This document shows positions 1 through 7,719 of a stretch of 64,000 bases of DNA, piece after piece (within the stretch, counting starts at the first letter, position 1; each line of letters opens with the position of its first letter). The position numbers and the translations under genes are program-made. This DNA is from Minicystis rosea. Lineage in GTDB: Bacteria; Myxococcota_A; Polyangia; Polyangiales; Polyangiaceae. Location: NCBI GenBank assembly GCA_001931535.1, contig CP016211.1, positions 896,501 through 960,500 on the forward strand, read 5' to 3'. The notes beneath the pieces were generated by a model. The model saw nothing but the letters and a program-made list of their open reading frames with translations, ran no database searches and had not been told where the DNA came from.

Positions 1-806
1 TCGAGCTTGATCAGCACGCCGTTCGTGTCGACGGCTTCGATGGTACCGCTCACGGGCACCTCGTCGCTCGGCGTGATGAGCACGCCGCTCCAGTGCGCGC
101 CGGCCTTGAGCGCGGCGGCGCCTTCGTGGTTGCCGATGCGGAGCAGGCCGTCCGACAGCTCCAGCACGGGCACAGTGCCGCCGCCGTCGAGGCGCACGGA
201 GCCGTGGAGCGCGGGCACGGGCTCGACCAGGTAATGGCTGCGGCGGTTCTTCTCGATCAGATCCTCGAGCGTCTCGCACACCGCCTTGCTCAGCGGCGTC
301 TCCTCGCTCTCGAGCACCAAATCGAGCAGCTTCTTCATGCCGCGCTGGGTGCGGATGAGGTTGCTCCGCACCTCGTCGAGGCGGCGCGCGTCGCGGCGGA
401 CCTTGTCGGCCACGATGCCGAGGAGGTTGTGATAAAACGGGAACGCCACGTCGCCGTGCTTCTCGAAGAACTGCGTGAGCTCGGCGACGCCGATGCGCCA
501 CACCTCGGAGGGCTGCGTCGTCACGGCCGTGGTGTTGCGGGGCAGGCCAGTGACCGCGCCGAGCTCGCCGATCGGCGCGATCGGGCTGAGCCGGAACCGC
601 GGCTCGCCCTGCGCGCCCGGCTCGCGGAGCGCGACTTCGCCGCGGACCAGAAGGAGCAGGTGGGTCGGCCGGCTGCCGGCCTCGAACAGCACCTGACCGG
701 CTTCGAGCGAGAGGCGCTCGAATGCGCCCACGAGCTCACCGAGATGGTCGTCGGTGATGCCGTGGAAGAGAGGGATCGCCTGAAGATCGGACGGACGGAC
801 CGTCAT
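1..806 (-). CDS. Cyclic-nucleotide-binding-domain protein (C-terminus beyond window)
   Basis: The frame starts at ATG 806-804, behind a GGAGG-type ribosome site, and is still open at the left edge, so about 268 residues are visible. Residues about 10-130 read as a Crp-like cyclic-nucleotide-binding fold: FHGIT near the N-terminus, a glycine-rich VLFEAGS turn, and a GELGAVTGLPRNTTAV stretch in the place of the phosphate-binding cassette. A charged helical segment follows at about 135-195. The last visible part contains VSGTIEAVDTNGVLIKL, which could be the start of a PilZ-like or other beta domain. No helix-turn-helix is visible, so it is more likely a signalling adaptor than a Crp-type transcription factor. 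It is transcribed divergently from the next gene. The fold is fairly sure; the ligand and role are unknown. Confidence 0.72.
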   Translation of the reverse strand, partial: MTVRPSDLQAIPLFHGITDDHLGELVGAFERLSLEAGQVLFEAGSRPTHLLLLVRGEVALREPGAQGEPRFRLSPIAPIGELGAVTGLPRNTTAVTTQPSEVWRIGVAELTQFFEKHGDVAFPFYHNLLGIVADKVRRDARRLDEVRSNLIRTQRGMKKLLDLVLESEETPLSKAVCETLEDLIEKNRRSHYLVEPVPALHGSVRLDGGGTVPVLELSDGLLRIGNHEGAAALKAGAHWSGVLITPSDEVPVSGTIEAVDTNGVLIKL

Positions 807-1089
807 GAGGAGCCTCCTCGGCGTGCAGCTCGGAGGAGCTGCGCCGGCGGGATGTGAACCTGGACGCCCGTCGTGGTCAAGGGTCCCACGCGCATGGGCG
901 TGCTTGTTCGCGCAATTCGTGCGAATCCCGACCCTCTGCGGCGCGGCCCACTGTGCTCTGCACCATTGCGACGCCGGCCCCCGATCGCCGTCGCAATCAG
1001 CGTCGCGCAATGCCTCGCCTGATCGAGCGCGCTGCCTCGTGGTTGCGTCGCTTGACGTTGTCGTGCACCGAACAGTATGGCTCGCGGCC

Positions 1090-2253
1090 GTGTCCACGGC
1101 CGACCCCGAATCCATCCTCGCGGCGCGCGAGCGAGCCTACGCCGCGCTCGGCGTGCTCGATCCCGATGTGGTCTCGCGCCTGCGCCCCGGCATGTACCCC
1201 GCCGCGGATGGGCAGACGCTGATTGCCACGTGGCCCTCTTCGCCGCTCGGTCGCCTCGCGGTGGTGCATCGCCCCGCGTCCACGTTGATCGTCACGAACG
1301 GCCTCTCGGACCCTTGGGATCGCGCGCTGTTCGGCGCGGACGAAGAGACGCTCGACTACGAGCTCGCTCTCGAGATCTCACCGCGCGTCGCACGAGCGGC
1401 CGATCTCGCGGGCCGCTGGCCGACGAGCCTCCTCTACTGGCTCGCCGACATGATGGTCCTCGATCGCAAGAATCTCTCCGGCGGTGTCGCGCGCTTCGGC
1501 GCGCTCACGTACGCGGCTTTCGACATCTATGACGGGCTCGAGGCCTATGCGCTCCCCGACGAGGGGCATGGCCTCCTCCTTGCTCCCTATCGCGCCGATG
1601 CGGGCGCCGAGCCCGTGCGCGTGGCCTCTCCGGATGGGCGAACGATCGCCATCATCGCGGTGCGTTTGCTCCTCCCCGACGAATACGATTGGGCGCTCCG
1701 CAATGGCGACGACACCGGCGCCCGGCTCGACACGCATTTCGGTGGTCGCCACGTGCACCCCGTCCACGACGCAGCGTATTTCCGCCCGCTGAACCGCCCC
1801 TCGGCGGTCTGGGATCTCGCGAGCAGCCCCGAACCCCGCGCTGGACGAGCCAGTGTCGAGCCGTCCTCGCGCGCGGGCCGGATTTCGGCCCGCGGCGAGG
1901 AGATATCGTATCTCGCGAGTCGCGATCTCGCCTCAGCGGGGCGCATGCGAGATGCCGATGAGGACCATGTCCACGCGCCGGTCGTATCCAAAGGAGTAGA
2001 GCCTGTCGTTGCCGACCGCGTCCGCGGCGCCGCGCGTGGAGATCCGGAGGCGGCCCGCATCGACCCCATTGTCGATCAACGCGCGCCGCACCGCCTCCGC
2101 ACGCCGCCGGCCGAGCGCCAGGTTGTAATCGGCGCCGCCCCGCACGTCGGCGCGGCCGATGATGTCGAGCGTCTTGCTTCGCACCTCAGGCCGGTTGAGG
2201 CACTCCGCGATGCCATGGAGATCGAGCGTGTCGCCCGGCATCAGCGCGGATGA
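1090..2253 (+). CDS. Suppressor-of-fused (SUFU) domain protein; 3' end doubtful
   Basis: From GTG 1090 (GTG 1063 is an alternative) about 235 residues read as a SUFU-domain protein: an N-terminal helical part, then LIVTNGLSDPWD, the block that marks the family, and later VRLLLPDEYDWAL. Bacterial SUFU-domain proteins are mostly of unknown function, and some sit beside toxin or immunity loci. Family similarity fades after about position 1800, yet the frame has no stop until 2251-2253. It therefore runs antiparallel through the last 321 bp of the OmpA-like gene. A 9-bp hairpin lies at 1872-1894, where the gene would be expected to end. A frame error or lost stop near 1790-1870 is the simplest explanation; a TGA sits at 1790-1792 one frame over. 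The domain is fairly sure and the end is not. Confidence 0.6.
   Translation: MSTADPESILAARERAYAALGVLDPDVVSRLRPGMYPAADGQTLIATWPSSPLGRLAVVHRPASTLIVTNGLSDPWDRALFGADEETLDYELALEISPRVARAADLAGRWPTSLLYWLADMMVLDRKNLSGGVARFGALTYAAFDIYDGLEAYALPDEGHGLLLAPYRADAGAEPVRVASPDGRTIAIIAVRLLLPDEYDWALRNGDDTGARLDTHFGGRHVHPVHDAAYFRPLNRPSAVWDLASSPEPRAGRASVEPSSRAGRISARGEEISYLASRDLASAGRMRDADEDHVHAPVVSKGVEPVVADRVRGAARGDPEAARIDPIVDQRAPHRLRTPPAERQVVIGAAPHVGAADDVERLASHLRPVEALRDAMEIERVARHQRG
1872..1894. terminator. GC-rich hairpin between convergent genes
   Basis: Arms CGCGGGCCG (1872-1880) and CGGCCCGCG (1886-1894) pair perfectly over 9 bp around the loop GATTT. The hairpin lies downstream of the conserved SUFU region and 38 bp beyond the stop of the convergent OmpA-like gene. 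It could stop transcription in either direction. There is no clear T-run, so the function is inferred from position. Confidence 0.4.
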
Positions 2254-2496
2254 ATCCAGCTCGAAATGAGCCCGCATCAGCCCGCAGGTCGAGGCGATGT
2301 CCTCGCCGAGCGTGAGCCCGATGTAGCGCGCGGCCCCGCGCCCGAGATCGGGGAACTTCACTTGATACTCCTGGTTCTGGTCCGGCTTCGGCAGCGGCCT
2401 CTCCGCGGCCGATTGCTTGGGCGGCGGGATGGAGCAGCCCGTCGCGAGCACGAGAGTCAGGAGCCCGAGCGTGGTGATGTTCGATGTCCAATTCAT
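1933..2496 (-). CDS. OmpA-family lipoprotein
   Basis: A 187-residue protein starting at ATG 2496. The N-terminus MNWTSNITTLGLLTLVLATGC is a lipoprotein signal with lipobox LATGC. The C-terminal half is an OmpA-type peptidoglycan-binding domain: HFELDSSAL, the central LDIIGRADVRGGADYNLALGRRRAEAVRRAL block, and a final RRVDMVLI strand. Such proteins anchor the outer membrane to peptidoglycan non-covalently. The gene is the second of two in the same direction; the barrel-protein gene lies 185 bp upstream. Its 3' end overlaps the opposite-strand extension of the SUFU frame. The class is confident; its specific partner is unknown. Confidence 0.85.
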   Translation of the reverse strand: MNWTSNITTLGLLTLVLATGCSIPPPKQSAAERPLPKPDQNQEYQVKFPDLGRGAARYIGLTLGEDIASTCGLMRAHFELDSSALMPGDTLDLHGIAECLNRPEVRSKTLDIIGRADVRGGADYNLALGRRRAEAVRRALIDNGVDAGRLRISTRGAADAVGNDRLYSFGYDRRVDMVLIGISHAPR

Positions 2497-2681
2497 GCCC
2501 ACCACCGCTGCAACCACCGGGCCAGAGCATCCATCGAAGGGCCGAATTCCAAGGCTCGCACCCACCATCTTCACGAGATTTGATATCTTTTGTCGTGGCC
2601 GCGTCTCTGTCGCGGAAAGCGCCGGTGTGACCCGAAGTGTCCCCGTCCCACGCGCGCAGGGAACAGCGTGAAGCGATGTCT

Positions 2682-3236
2682 TCATCGATGGCGCCGGTGC
2701 CGGTGGGGGATGAGATCGAAGCCGAGGTTGAGCCCGAAGCTCACCCACTTGGCGGCGTCGCCGTTCGACGTGACGGTGATGGAGTTGTACGCCGCCTGAA
2801 TGCCGAGGCTGAAGAGCCGTGTGATTTGGAAGTCGATGCCAGCGCCGATGTCGGCGTGCGGACCGAGCGCGGAAGAGCCGACGAACCCGAGGCCGAGATG
2901 CGCAAACACATTGGGCTGCACGATGTCGCCGCCGCCGAAGCGCACCCCGCCGAAGGCCGCGCCCGCGTGATCGTAAGGGCCGAGATCGTTGCCCGTCCCG
3001 AAGCGCATGAAATGGCCGCCCGCCTCGGGGAGGATCCACAGGGGCGCTCCGGCGAAGTGGAACTTGTAACCGACGCGCGCGCCGAGCCCGTACGAGAAAT
3101 CGACGCGACGCTGGAAGGCCGTGCCCAGATCGAGATCGACCCCGATGAACGGGCCCGCGAGGGCTTCTCGGCTCGACGCGAGGACGGCGGCGAAGGCACA
3201 GCACGGGAGGATGCTCCACAAGAGCGAGCGGCGCAT
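2682..3236 (-). CDS. Outer-membrane beta-barrel protein, hypothetical
   Basis: A 184-residue protein with a Sec signal peptide, MRRSLLWSILPCCAFAAVLA followed by SSREALA, probably cut before GPFIG. The mature part alternates short amphipathic strands with glycine and aromatic residues (FIGVDLDLG, YGLGARVGYKF, VSFGLNLGFDL), as expected for a small eight-strand barrel of the OmpW/OmpX/OprF-N type. No specific family motif was recognised. It is transcribed in the same direction as the OmpA-like lipoprotein downstream, so a shared role in outer-membrane structure is possible. Confidence 0.7.
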   Translation of the reverse strand: MRRSLLWSILPCCAFAAVLASSREALAGPFIGVDLDLGTAFQRRVDFSYGLGARVGYKFHFAGAPLWILPEAGGHFMRFGTGNDLGPYDHAGAAFGGVRFGGGDIVQPNVFAHLGLGFVGSSALGPHADIGAGIDFQITRLFSLGIQAAYNSITVTSNGDAAKWVSFGLNLGFDLIPHRHRRHR

Positions 3237-3487
3237 GGCGACTCCTGAATGGTTGAAGGACGTATCGAGACGGTCGGCCGAAAGCCCATCGTGGGCTCCG
3301 ATTCAGCCCCGCCGTCGTGCGATTCGCCGTTCGCAATCGGCATGCCCATGGTGCGCGCTCCCGCTCTCCCGCGCGCGCACGGCGTGGCAAACGCGTCATG
3401 GAGGGCCGCGCCGCCGCAAACACGCCACACCGTGGCGCAAGTGCTCGCGCCATCCTCACGCGAGCTTCGAAGAGCGCCGGCGAGCGA

Positions 3488-4247
3488 TTACGTGTCGGGG
3501 ATGTAGAGCGGCATCGAGTCTTCCCGGTCGGCATTCATGGTGAAGATCTGGCCATAGGGCTGGAACGTGTCGTCGTAGTGCGCCGCCTCGTCGCGGAAGC
3601 CGTACATGCTGCTGCTCCATATGATCTTCCCGTCCGCGGTCCAGACGGCATGACCATCGTTGGCCCCGTTCGTGGTCAGCCGCTGAAGGTCCGATCCATC
3701 CGATCGAATGGTGTAGGTGTCGAAATTGACCGCGTCCACGCGACGCGTGAAGACGATGCGGCTCCCCTCGGGCGACCAGCCGGGCAAGTTGTCGTATTCG
3801 GTAGTGAGGATCCGAGTCGTTCCATCCTTCAAATCGAGAATGCGAAGGCCTGCAACGGTCTCGTCCCAGACTCGGAAGACAATCTGCTTGCCGTCTGCCG
3901 AATAGCTCGGAAGCCCGAATGCCATCCGGAGAAGCGCGGAAGATGTCGGACTGGCCGAGGCCGTTTCGCTCGGACGTGAAGAGCACCCACTTGCCATTGG
4001 GGGAATACGAGGCGTGGTATTCGAAGGACGCGCTCGAGAGGAGCTTTCGCTCCCCTGTGCCATCGGCGTTGGCGATGTAAAGCTCCGACGAAGAGGGCCC
4101 GATCCGGTTCATGAGCATGACGCCCTTCGCGGCCTTGTGCGCGCGGACCTCCAAGGGGAGATGGGCAATCAGAATCGCCGCGGGGATGCCGCTCAGGAAT
4201 TCTCGCCGGTCATGGATTCTCTCTTCGCGCCGCGAGGCTCTGCGCAA
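3488..4247 (-). pseudogene. TolB-like beta-propeller protein with Tat-type signal, frameshifted
   Basis: Two reading frames together give one propeller protein. The upstream part, from TTG 4247, contains DRREFLSGIPAAILIAHLPL, a twin-arginine-type signal, then propeller blades such as ELYIANADGTGERKLLSSAS and YSPNGKWVLFTSERNGLGQSDIFRASPDG. Near 3905-3945 the frame changes and continues with YSADGKQIVFRVWDE, RILDLKDGTTRIL, GWSPEGSRIVFTRR and MNADREDSMPLYIP, ending at 3488. About 15 residues expected between two blades are missing at the break. A second short gap is likely at NADREDSM. Two losses point to decay rather than one sequencing error. The intact protein would have been an exported WD40/PD40 protein of unknown role. 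Confidence 0.6.
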
Positions 4248-4521
4248 TCAACACCCAGTTGCTTTTTTGCACTGCATTCCGAGTGCGATCTCGAACAACG
4301 TGTATCCGACGGATTGTTCAAGAGGCGAGAGACGATGATGAAGGCAACTCGGGTGTTCCTGGATGGCCGCGTATCGATGAGCGCCGGCGCGTGAGCGTCA
4401 GTCGGTTTCCTCGTGAACACGAGCCGAACGCGGGGCGGCGTGCCGCGCAGAGCGCGGCGATCTGCGAGCAATCCTGGAAAGGTCACGTTTTTCGCGTACA
4501 TCCGCACAATTGAAGTTGATT

Positions 4522-4538
4522 GTGAAAATCGTTTTCAC
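4522..4538 (+). promoter_or_regulatory. Fur-type operator upstream of the RCC1/di-heme operon
   Basis: GTGAAAA and TTTTCAC form a perfect 7-bp inverted repeat around TCG. It sits between TTGATT (4516-4521) and TAAATG (4539-4544), which are spaced 17 bp apart like -35 and -10 boxes, so a bound repressor would cover the promoter. The core TGAAAA...CGTTTTCA is shared with the larger palindrome at 15233-15277. The match to Fur-family sites is by eye. Confidence 0.5.
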
Positions 4539-4550
4539 TAAATGCGGGGC

Positions 4551-6235
4551 ATGAATGATTTTTCCCAGCGCTTCAGCCTCTTCGGTGTTGCGCTCGTCCT
4601 GGCGGGCGCAGCGTGCGACAGCGCTTCGCCGCAAGGTGAAGGTGGTGCCGGTGGCTCGGCGCCGAGCTCTTCGTCGAGCTCCACGACGTCTTCGAGCTCC
4701 TCGGGCACTGCGACCACGTCTTCGAGCTCGTCGAGCGCGAGCTCTTCGGGCACTGCAACCACGTCTTCGAGCTCGTCGAGCGCATCCTCTTCGTCGAGCG
4801 GCACGGGCGGTGCGGGTGGCGGCAGCAGCTCTTCGAGTGGCACGGGGGGCAGCGCTCCGATTCCCGACACGACGCCTCCCACGCTGGTGACGACGGGGCT
4901 CGTCGACGGCACGCTCCTCCGCGCGGCGCGGGTGCGCGTTCATCTCGACGCGGCCGACGACACGGGCATCGTGAGGCTCGGTTATGCATTGAACGGCGCT
5001 GCCGAGGTCGAGGCCGCGATCACGCCGGGGCCGAACGCGACTGCGGATCTGGATCTCACGCCGACGCGCGGTGCCAACGAGCTCGTGCTCTTCGCCGAGG
5101 ATGCCGCGGGCAATCGCGCCGAGGTCACGCTGCACGCGAGCCTCGAGCGCCACATGAGCGCGGGCGGATCGCACACCGGCGCGGTGGTGAATGGCAACCT
5201 GCTGGTGTGGGGCGCAACAACCTCACGCAGCTCGGCCTCGGCGCGGGCGACACCACGTCGCGGCTGATGCCCGTCGCGGTCCCGGGGCTGACCGACGTGA
5301 CCGCGATCGACTTCCGCCAGAATCAATCGCTCGCCGTCACGAAGAGCGGCGCGCTCTATACGTGGGGGAACAACACCGACGGCCAGCTGGGCCTCGGCGC
5401 GATGGACGCGCCCGACACGACCACGCGTCCATCACCCACGCAGAACCCGACGCTCACGGGCGTGCTGCAAGCGGTGTTCGGCTTCGATCACGCGCTCGTG
5501 CTGCTCGAGGACGGCACCGTGCGCGCGTTCGGTGACAACTCGTCCGGGCAGCTCGGTGATGGGAGCGTCGATGATCGCAGCTTCCCCGTCACCGTTCCGG
5601 GGCTCGGCGACATCATTCAGGTCGCGGCCGGATCGAAGCACTCGGTCGCGCTGCGCCGCGATGGAACCGTGTGGGCTTGGGGGCGCAATCAGTACGGCAA
5701 CCTCGGTCAGGGCGCTGCAGACACGACTCCCCACAGCGCGCCGCAGCAGGTGCCCGGCCTCGCAGACGTCGTGCAGATCGCTTCGGGGCGCGATCATCTC
5801 CTCGCGCTGCGCGCCGATGGCACGGTCGTCGGTTGGGGTCTCAACCAGAACGGTCAGGTCGGCGTGGGGACGAGCGGCTCGGAGGCCAACGTGTTCGCAC
5901 CCCAGGCGCTGACCATCACGGACGTGGCCGGTCTCGTCGCCGATGCGAACTACAGCTTCGCCGTGCGCGCCGATGGAACGGCCGTGGGTTGGGGGCAGAA
6001 CTTCAACGGGCAGCTCGGCATCGGCGCGAGCGACACCACCGATCGCAATGCGCCCGGGGATCCGCTGATGCTCGCGGATGTTCGCGATCTCGAGACGGGC
6101 GCGACGCACGTGGTCGGCGTCACGAGCGCCGGGATGTTCTACACCTGGGGCTGGAGCACGAACGGCTCGCTCGGTCGCGAGAACCTGCTCAACAACTGGG
6201 CCTATCCGGTGCCCGGGCTCGTGACGCTCCCGTGA
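4551..6235 (+). CDS. RCC1-repeat lipoprotein, frame broken by one missing base
   Basis: Start ATG 4551 (ATG 4542 is in frame upstream). The signal peptide ends in a lipobox (VLAGAAC). A linker of about 75 residues, almost all Ser/Thr/Gly/Ala, follows, then an Ig-like segment (DTTPPTLVTTG, YALNGAAEVEA), then RCC1-type beta-propeller repeats (LYTWGNNTDGQLGLG, VRAFGDNSSGQLGDG, VWAWGRNQYGNLGQG). At about 5212 the frame must shift. The sequence gives GNLLVWGATT, but one extra base in or beside the GGGG run gives VWGRNNLTQLGLG, a perfect RCC1 repeat. With that base the gene is 561 residues. Its stop overlaps the next start (GTGA). The propeller probably acts as a surface binding protein; the ligand is unknown. 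Confidence 0.75.
4703..4792 (+). repeat. 45-bp tandem repeat, two copies
   Basis: Two adjacent 45-bp units (4703-4747 and 4748-4792) differ at one base. They encode two copies of a 15-residue Gly-Thr-Ala-Thr-Thr plus Ser/Ala segment in the linker of the RCC1 lipoprotein. The unit keeps the frame, so copy number could vary by slippage without breaking the gene. Confidence 0.8.
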
Positions 6236-7719
6236 GCGTGCGCGCGATGCTCGTCTCGATCGTCGCGCTCGCGACGTTCTCGTGCGGTGGCTCTTCGCCT
6301 GAGACGGCCACGGGGACGGGCGGAGCGAGCGTGACGTCGAGCCAGGCCTCGACGAGCGATGCTTCGTCGAGCTCCGCCGTCGCGTCATCGTCGTCGAGCA
6401 CCGGCGGTGTGGGAGGCGCGGGCGGCGCGGCGCCGAAGCCGGATCTCGTGCTCGACGTGGAGGCGCCGCCGGCCTCCTGGTCGTTCGAAAGAGGGTCGCT
6501 CGTGTTGCACGCTCACGTGCGAGCGCCGGAAGGCTCCTCGCTGGAGCTCGCCGACGCCGACGGCACGCTCGACCAGGCTTCGACGGGATCGATCGACGGC
6601 ACGACGGATCAGACGGTCGAGCTGACGGTGCCCTTCGCACGCGGGCCGCATGATCTCGAGATCCACCTGCGCGCGGAGGATGGTCGCGAGGCGCAGCGAG
6701 CGCTGCACGTGCATGGCGGGCGGCAGGTCGCCGCGACGTTGGAGCACATGCTCGCGATCAAGAACGGCACGCTCTACGACTGGGGCGGCGGCTCGCCGGA
6801 GCTGCGCTCGTGGCCCGAGCTTGCGCAGACCACGGCGATCCACGCGCGCAGCTCGATCTCGATCGCGGTGGCGATCGATCGAGAAGGTGACGCGTACGCG
6901 ATCGATCTCGTGGAAGGCGTCGCCGATCCTCTTCTCACCGGAGAGGACATCGTGGCCGCAGCGCTCGGTGGCGGGCATGTCCTCCTCCTGCGGGCGGATG
7001 GCATCCTGCGCGTGGCCGGTGCGAACGACGTCGGTCAGCTCGGGCTCGGCTCGACGGAGGCGATCGATGGTTTCGCGACGGTCACGGGCGTGTCGGGGAT
7101 CGTTGCCGTCGGTGCGACGGATGACGCTTCCTATGCCGTTCGTGAGGACGGTGTGCTCTTCGCTTGGGGTGGGAACGAGAGCGGTGAGCTCGGTCTCGGC
7201 GTGGAGGACGCGGCGCCGCATGCGACGCCCGCGATCGTTCCGACGGTGAGCGATGTAATCGGCGTCGCCGGTGGGCGCAGCCATGTGCTCGCGCTTCGTC
7301 GTGACGGCGCCGTGCTCGCTTGGGGGACGGGCTCGAGCGGGCAGCTCGGCGATGGGACGTCGGGCATCCTCGCGGACAAGTCGCAGCCCATCAAGACGAT
7401 GAGCGCGGTACCGATGCTCGATGTCTTCGCCGCGGGCAACGCGAGCTTCGCGTTGGGGGAGGATGGTGCGCTCTGGGCGTGGGGCCAGAACAGCGGCGCG
7501 CAGCTCGGTGTCGGCGACACGACCCAACGCGTGCTGCCGACGCGCAACGGCGTCGATTTCGCGCGGGCGCTCGGCGCGGGACCCACCGGGAGCATGGCCG
7601 TGGATCTCACCGATCGCGTCTTCGCTTGGGGCGCGAACACGAGCGGTCAGCTCGCGCTTCCGCTTCCGCCTGACGGGCCGACACGCTCCACGACGCCGAT
7701 CGAGATCGTGCTGCCATGA
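6232..7719 (+). CDS. RCC1-repeat lipoprotein (second of operon)
   Basis: A 495-residue protein. GTG 6232 overlaps the preceding stop and gives MSVRAMLVSIVALATFSC, a short lipoprotein signal with a charged start and lipobox TFSC; ATG 6247 is possible but would lose the arginine. A Ser/Thr/Gly linker follows, then a beta-sandwich-like part (SWSFERGSLVLHAHV), then RCC1 repeats (LRVAGANDVGQLGLG, LFAWGGNESGELGLG, VLAWGTGSSGQLGDG, LWAWGQNSGAQLGVG, VFAWGANTSGQLALP). The domain order matches the upstream RCC1 gene, suggesting tandem duplication followed by divergence. Its stop overlaps the next start (ATGA), so the three genes are probably translated together. The protein is likely anchored at the cell surface; the ligand is unknown. 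Confidence 0.85.
   Translation: MSVRAMLVSIVALATFSCGGSSPETATGTGGASVTSSQASTSDASSSSAVASSSSSTGGVGGAGGAAPKPDLVLDVEAPPASWSFERGSLVLHAHVRAPEGSSLELADADGTLDQASTGSIDGTTDQTVELTVPFARGPHDLEIHLRAEDGREAQRALHVHGGRQVAATLEHMLAIKNGTLYDWGGGSPELRSWPELAQTTAIHARSSISIAVAIDREGDAYAIDLVEGVADPLLTGEDIVAAALGGGHVLLLRADGILRVAGANDVGQLGLGSTEAIDGFATVTGVSGIVAVGATDDASYAVREDGVLFAWGGNESGELGLGVEDAAPHATPAIVPTVSDVIGVAGGRSHVLALRRDGAVLAWGTGSSGQLGDGTSGILADKSQPIKTMSAVPMLDVFAAGNASFALGEDGALWAWGQNSGAQLGVGDTTQRVLPTRNGVDFARALGAGPTGSMAVDLTDRVFAWGANTSGQLALPLPPDGPTRSTTPIEIVLP

Noticed and set aside
4660..4850. Serine-rich stretches and their antisense frames as separate genes or repeats of mobile origin
   Set aside because: They are lipoprotein linkers typical of this bacterial group and sit in frame between signal peptide and folded domain; the short tandem repeat is slippage, not a mobile element.
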